A stretch of DNA of 64,000 bases from Actinacidiphila guanduensis (GTDB lineage: Bacteria; Actinomycetota; Actinomycetes; Streptomycetales; Streptomycetaceae): NCBI RefSeq assembly GCF_900103985.1, contig NZ_FNIE01000001.1, forward strand, positions 572,466 to 636,465, in the 5' to 3' direction. Under the pieces are notes generated by a model. It did no database searches. It was not told the origin of the DNA and saw only the letters and a program-made list of their open reading frames with translations. Numbering within the stretch: position 1 is the stretch's first letter; each line of letters opens with the position of its first letter. A program made the translations under genes and the position numbers. This document shows positions 60,721-64,000 of the stretch, one piece after another.

Positions 60721-62820
60721 TCAGCTGCCCCAGGAGTCGTGGCGCAGCCCGTCCGCCTGGTCCCACCACCAGTGCTGCACGGTCCCGTTCGAGTCGGTCG
60801 CCCACACGTGCTGGGCGTTCCCGATCAGCAGGGAGGTCGGGGCGCCGGTGATGCCGGTGCCCCAGGTGTCGTGGTGCAGGCCGTCGGAGGACTGCCAGAA
60901 GTAGTGCTCGAGCGTCCCGCCGCTGCCGCGGACGAAGACGTGCTGCTGGGCGCCGTCCTGCAGGAACGTGGGACGGCCGGTGACCCCGCTGCCCCAGGTG
61001 TCGTTGCTCCAGCCCGCCGCGGGGCTCCACCACCAGTGCTGGAGACGGCCGGCGCTGTCGGTGAACCACAGGTGCTGCGCGTCCCCGATCTCGGCGACCG
61101 CGAGGTCGCTGGCCGCGTCCGCCGGAAGGGTCTCGCTCTGGGAGCCCTGCGCAGCGTCCCACCACACGTGCCGGATCGCGCCTGTGGGCGTGCGGACGAA
61201 CACGTGCTGCACGTCGCCGACGAGCATGGCGCTGGGGCGGCCGGTGACGCCCGTGGTCCAGGTGTCGTGGTGGGAGCCGCCGGCCGGGTCCCACCAGGAG
61301 TGCTCCAGCGTGCCGGCGCTGTCCACCCACCACACGTGCTGCGCGTTGCCGATCATCATCGCGGCCGGGTCGCCGGCGACGCCGCTGGCCGCCCAGGTGT
61401 CGTGGAGGGTCGAGCCGGTCGCCGAGTCCCAGAAGTAGTGCTGCAGCGAACCGTCGGAGCCGCGGACGAACACATGCTGCTGGGTGCCGTCCACGAAGGT
61501 GACCGGGGCGCCGGTGACCCCGGTGGCCCAGGTGTTCGCCGCGTACCCGGTGGAGGAGTCCCACCAGACGTTGCGCAGCGCGCCGGCGGCATTGGTGGCC
61601 GTGAAGTGCTGCTGGCTGAGCGAGAGGTAGACCTGCGAGCCCTCCGCGGTCCAGGTGGACCCGGTGCTGCCGCTGGGCAGCGCCGACGCCTGGCCGACGT
61701 ACGCGCGGCACTGGTCGGAAGCGTCGAGGTCGGTGGTGATCTGGATGAACGACTTGCCGTCCGCCGAACCGAGCAGCGGCGAGGAGTAGCCGGGGCAGGT
61801 GGGGGCCGGGCCGCCGCCCGCGTCGGGCAGCGGCACCGGCGAGGCGATGTCGAACCACGATCCCTGGCCGCCCGCGGCGTTGCCGAGCACCGTCCTGCCG
61901 TCGCCGGCGGCGAAGCTGCCGTCCGCGTTGCGCAGGCGCATCGCGGTGAGCAGCACGGTGTTGCCCACCACCGTGATGGTGGGAGTGCTCGCCGGGTAGC
62001 GGCCGTCCGCGGTGCGCACCTGGGTGCCGATGTCCGTGGGGGTGCCCCAGTTCCAGCCGTCCGGCGAGCTGCGGACGTACGCCTCGCAGACGTGCGATCC
62101 GCCGCACACCTCGTAGCTCATGAGGGAGGACCCGCCGGGCACCCGGCGCACGACGGCCATGCCGGGGCGGGCGGAGGAGTCGGCGAGCGCGACGGTGTCG
62201 CTGAAGTCGGTCCAGGTGACGCCGTCGGTGGAACGCGCCCGCTCCAGCTTCTGGCTGTGCGCCGGATCGGTCTCGTCGGAGTAGAACACCACCAGGTGGC
62301 CGTCGGACGCGACGGTCAGCTCCGGCTCCCACAGGCCGAGGCTGCTCGACGCCGTGGTCACCGTGGACAGGTACGACCAGCTCACGCCCAGGTCGTTGCT
62401 GCGCCACACGCGGATCGACATGTGCCGGCCGCTGCCCGCGTCGGCGCCGAACGACGCCGCCCACAGCAGCGTGCCGGCTGGCATGCCACCCACCGCGCTC
62501 GGCAGTTCGTAGAGGGTCTGGCAGCACATGCCGGTGGAGTTGACCGGATCGTTGACGGCGCCGACCTGCGTGTACGTCCGGCCGTTGTCGGTGCTGTGGA
62601 AGATGGCGCCGACCCAGTTGCTGTTCTGGTTGGTGACGACCGCAGCCACCACCATGCCGTTCGACGACCCGTTGTGCTCCAGCCGGATCAGCCGCGGGTA
62701 GTAGGAGTACCCGGACCACATCTGGGTGCCGCCGCCCGGCACGGCGTGGGCGGCCGGGGCGATCGTCAGCAGGCCGACGAAGCCGAGCAGTACGGCCAGC
62801 ACCGACAGGACGCGCCTCAT
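60721..62820 (-). CDS. Secreted sialidase-like propeller with seven lectin-like repeats
   Basis: A 699-residue exported protein. Sec signal MRRVLSVLAVLLGFVGLLTI. Residues ~30-390 are a BNR/sialidase-like propeller (Asp boxes such as STDNGRTYTQ, SNDLGVSWSY, STDGVTWTDF). Residues ~400-699 are seven ~43-46-residue repeats with the shared pattern LxHxWWDxxxG-DTWGxGVTGxP-QHVFVRxxxG, a likely seven-bladed carbohydrate-binding propeller. Substrate probably a plant or microbial glycan. A LacI-type palindrome lies about 75 bases upstream. Confidence 0.85.
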   Translation of the reverse strand: MRRVLSVLAVLLGFVGLLTIAPAAHAVPGGGTQMWSGYSYYPRLIRLEHNGSSNGMVVAAVVTNQNSNWVGAIFHSTDNGRTYTQVGAVNDPVNSTGMCCQTLYELPSAVGGMPAGTLLWAASFGADAGSGRHMSIRVWRSNDLGVSWSYLSTVTTASSSLGLWEPELTVASDGHLVVFYSDETDPAHSQKLERARSTDGVTWTDFSDTVALADSSARPGMAVVRRVPGGSSLMSYEVCGGSHVCEAYVRSSPDGWNWGTPTDIGTQVRTADGRYPASTPTITVVGNTVLLTAMRLRNADGSFAAGDGRTVLGNAAGGQGSWFDIASPVPLPDAGGGPAPTCPGYSSPLLGSADGKSFIQITTDLDASDQCRAYVGQASALPSGSTGSTWTAEGSQVYLSLSQQHFTATNAAGALRNVWWDSSTGYAANTWATGVTGAPVTFVDGTQQHVFVRGSDGSLQHYFWDSATGSTLHDTWAASGVAGDPAAMMIGNAQHVWWVDSAGTLEHSWWDPAGGSHHDTWTTGVTGRPSAMLVGDVQHVFVRTPTGAIRHVWWDAAQGSQSETLPADAASDLAVAEIGDAQHLWFTDSAGRLQHWWWSPAAGWSNDTWGSGVTGRPTFLQDGAQQHVFVRGSGGTLEHYFWQSSDGLHHDTWGTGITGAPTSLLIGNAQHVWATDSNGTVQHWWWDQADGLRHDSWGS

Positions 62821-62894
62821 GGCATCACCTCGAAGGGGGTCGTGCTGACGGCATCCACGGCGCGGTGGTCCGCGATGTCCGTGCGGCTCGGTCT

Positions 62895-63294
62895 CTACAA
62901 CGTTGTAACCGACCCTTCGTGTACCTGTCAACGCGTCAACTCGTGGTCAGCGCGGGCCCTTGGCCGCCTCTCATCCGGTGCGGCCTGGCCGGTCACCGGA
63001 GCCGGACGCCGGTGTCCACGACTTCACCGCACAAAGGGGCAACTCCCATGCGTCCGTACGTGCAGGGTCTCGGCCGCCCGGCCCCCGGCGATTGAATCCA
63101 GCGGCGCGGGCCGTCGAAGATGCCGAGGAGCACCCGACCCCGGGAATCGGCGACGCGGACCGGGGCCCGTGGGAGAGGGCCAAGAGGGCGCGGGCCTCCT
63201 CCCCGGAGCCTTTACAACGATAGAAAAGTTTCGCCCCTGAGGCTTGACGTGACGTAGGTGCTAGTGGCGAAATCTGGTCGTTACATCGTTGTAG
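62895..63294. promoter_or_regulatory. Three LacI-type operator sites in a divergent promoter
   Basis: CTACAACGTTGTAA at 62895-62908 (12-bp perfect core), TTACAACGATAGAA at 63212-63225 and TTACATCGTTGTAG at 63281-63294. The shared form TTACAACGTTGTAA is typical of LacI-family repressor sites. They flank the divergent starts of the lectin-propeller gene and the GH65 gene. The region between these genes (62821-63380) holds no other gene. Confidence 0.65.
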
Positions 63295-63380
63295 AAATCA
63301 CCCAAGGGCTGAAAATCCGCTCCACCGCGTCCCCCACACGCCGTCGCGGACGCCGCCCTCACGCAACCGGAGGATCCGTT

Positions 63381-64000
63381 GTGACGATGCGCAGAGCGGG
63401 CAGACCAGGAACAGGCAGAGCGGGCAGAGCGGTGGCGATCACCGCCGCACTGGTCGCCATGGCCGCTGCAGCCGGGACGACGGCAGCGGCCGGGACGACC
63501 AACGCGGCAGGAGCGAACGAGCAGGTGGCTGGGGGCACTCGGTCCCCCGGCAGCGCACCCGGTGCCGCCGACCCGTGGACCTTCACCAACGCCGCCTATG
63601 CGGCCCAGGACATCACCACCACGCCGTTCGTCGGCAACGGTTACCTCGCCGAGCGGCTGCCGGCGGTCGGCCAGGGCTACCAGGGCGAACTGGGCCCGAG
63701 CGGCTACCAGTTGGACCAGCAGCCCAAGCAGCGGACGACCACCTCGCTGGTGGCGGGCGTCTACAACAAGGGCCTGACGCCGTCCGTGCCGGGCATGGAG
63801 TACATGGCCTCGCTGCCCACCTGGAGCACGATGGCCCTCGGTGTGGCCGGCCACACCCTGGACGCGTCCGTGCCGCAGGATCAACTCAGTGGGTACCGGC
63901 AGCGGTTGGACCTCGCCCACGGCGCCGTCACCACGTCGATGACCTGGACGCCCGAGGACGGCAGGGCCACCGGCGTACGGGTCGAGGTGCTCGCCAACCG
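63381..64000 (+). CDS. Secreted GH65-type glycoside hydrolase, N-terminal part
   Basis: A gene that starts at the GTG at 63381 (GGAGG 7 bases upstream) and runs off the right edge, 206 complete codons visible. A signal peptide (AVAITAALVAMAAAAGTTAA) is followed by FTNAAYAAQDITTTPFVGNG and YLAERLPAVGQGY, the N-terminal domain of GH65 enzymes (trehalase/phosphorylase group; FxGNGYLxxR). Secreted actinomycete members hydrolyse alpha-glucosides. The catalytic domain lies outside the window. Shares operator motifs with the divergent sialidase-lectin gene. Confidence 0.8.
   Translation, partial: MTMRRAGRPGTGRAGRAVAITAALVAMAAAAGTTAAAGTTNAAGANEQVAGGTRSPGSAPGAADPWTFTNAAYAAQDITTTPFVGNGYLAERLPAVGQGYQGELGPSGYQLDQQPKQRTTTSLVAGVYNKGLTPSVPGMEYMASLPTWSTMALGVAGHTLDASVPQDQLSGYRQRLDLAHGAVTTSMTWTPEDGRATGVRVEVLAN

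Noticed and set aside
1..64000. tRNA, rRNA or riboswitch genes
   Set aside because: No cloverleaf, rRNA or known riboswitch core was recognised by eye; short or divergent cases could have been missed.

Overview
The window is a high-GC chromosome segment from a Streptomyces-like actinomycete. The grounds are strong G/C third-position bias, GGAGG/AAGGAG ribosome sites with frequent GTG and TTG starts, many TetR/MarR/LuxR regulators, F420- and mycothiol-linked enzyme families, secreted cellulases, a terpene cyclase, and type I-E CRISPR repeats of the actinomycete kind (GGGACCAACCCCGC... on the + strand). It reads as an accessory region of small regulator-plus-enzyme islands, interrupted by decayed genes and mobile-element scraps. 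No RNA genes were recognised.

1-16 kb: divergent regulator/enzyme pairs. These are a NAD(P)-binding reductase with a VOC protein and a TetR; a GMC oxidoreductase with a TetR and a DHA2 drug exporter; a PAS-GAF-SpoIIE-ATPase signalling phosphatase; an aldo/keto reductase with a TetR; an autoregulated NTF2-like/TetR operon; a FAD disulfide oxidoreductase and an MFS exporter. Near-identical 14-bp palindromes of the form (C/T)GGAGA-N2-TCTCC(G/A) occur at three of these promoters. 16-21 kb: a TerD protein, two small CRISPR arrays (one degenerate, one well kept) with no cas gene in the window, and between them an NTF2-like/epoxide hydrolase operon and a MarR/SDR-ABM pair whose promoter carries three 15-bp GTTGG-N5-CCAAC palindromes.

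21-30 kb: a secreted sialidase-like protein, then what I consider the most interesting block. A 94-residue membrane protein, a sigma-70-like factor and a PAS-LuxR regulator form one overlapping operon. Divergent from it is a two-gene module: a 132-residue protein of EACC1 type (effector-associated constant component, inferred from pattern) and an 892-residue caspase-like peptidase with a long alpha-helical repeat tail. This resembles the effector modules of bacterial conflict or programmed-death systems.

30-43 kb: an SMP-30 hydrolase; a stress cluster (three two-domain universal stress proteins and a CBS-BON protein) with about ten degenerate ~30-bp tandem repeats between two USP genes; an orphan class I terpene synthase; an HxlR regulator; a glycosyltransferase; an AraC regulator; a FAD monooxygenase; and an amidohydrolase. 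43-50 kb: a DUF72 protein and a polysaccharide/protein-degrading group (G1-type endopeptidase; GH6-CBM2 cellulase behind a perfect CebR box; GH99-like hydrolase), then fragments of an IS5-type transposase in opposite orientations flanking two F420-family genes, and a ~103-bp duplicate of the GH99 5' region.

50-64 kb: an S1-domain protein, an MFS exporter and a run of pseudogenes (Nudix, ATP-dependent DNA ligase, thioredoxin reductase) leading into an arsenic locus (arsC, arsR, MIP channel, frameshifted cation transporter). A zinc/manganese-type ABC operon with Zur-like boxes follows. The right edge holds a secreted sialidase-like propeller with seven C-terminal lectin-like repeats and, divergently, the start of a GH65-type hydrolase that runs off the window. 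These last two share a LacI-type operator motif.
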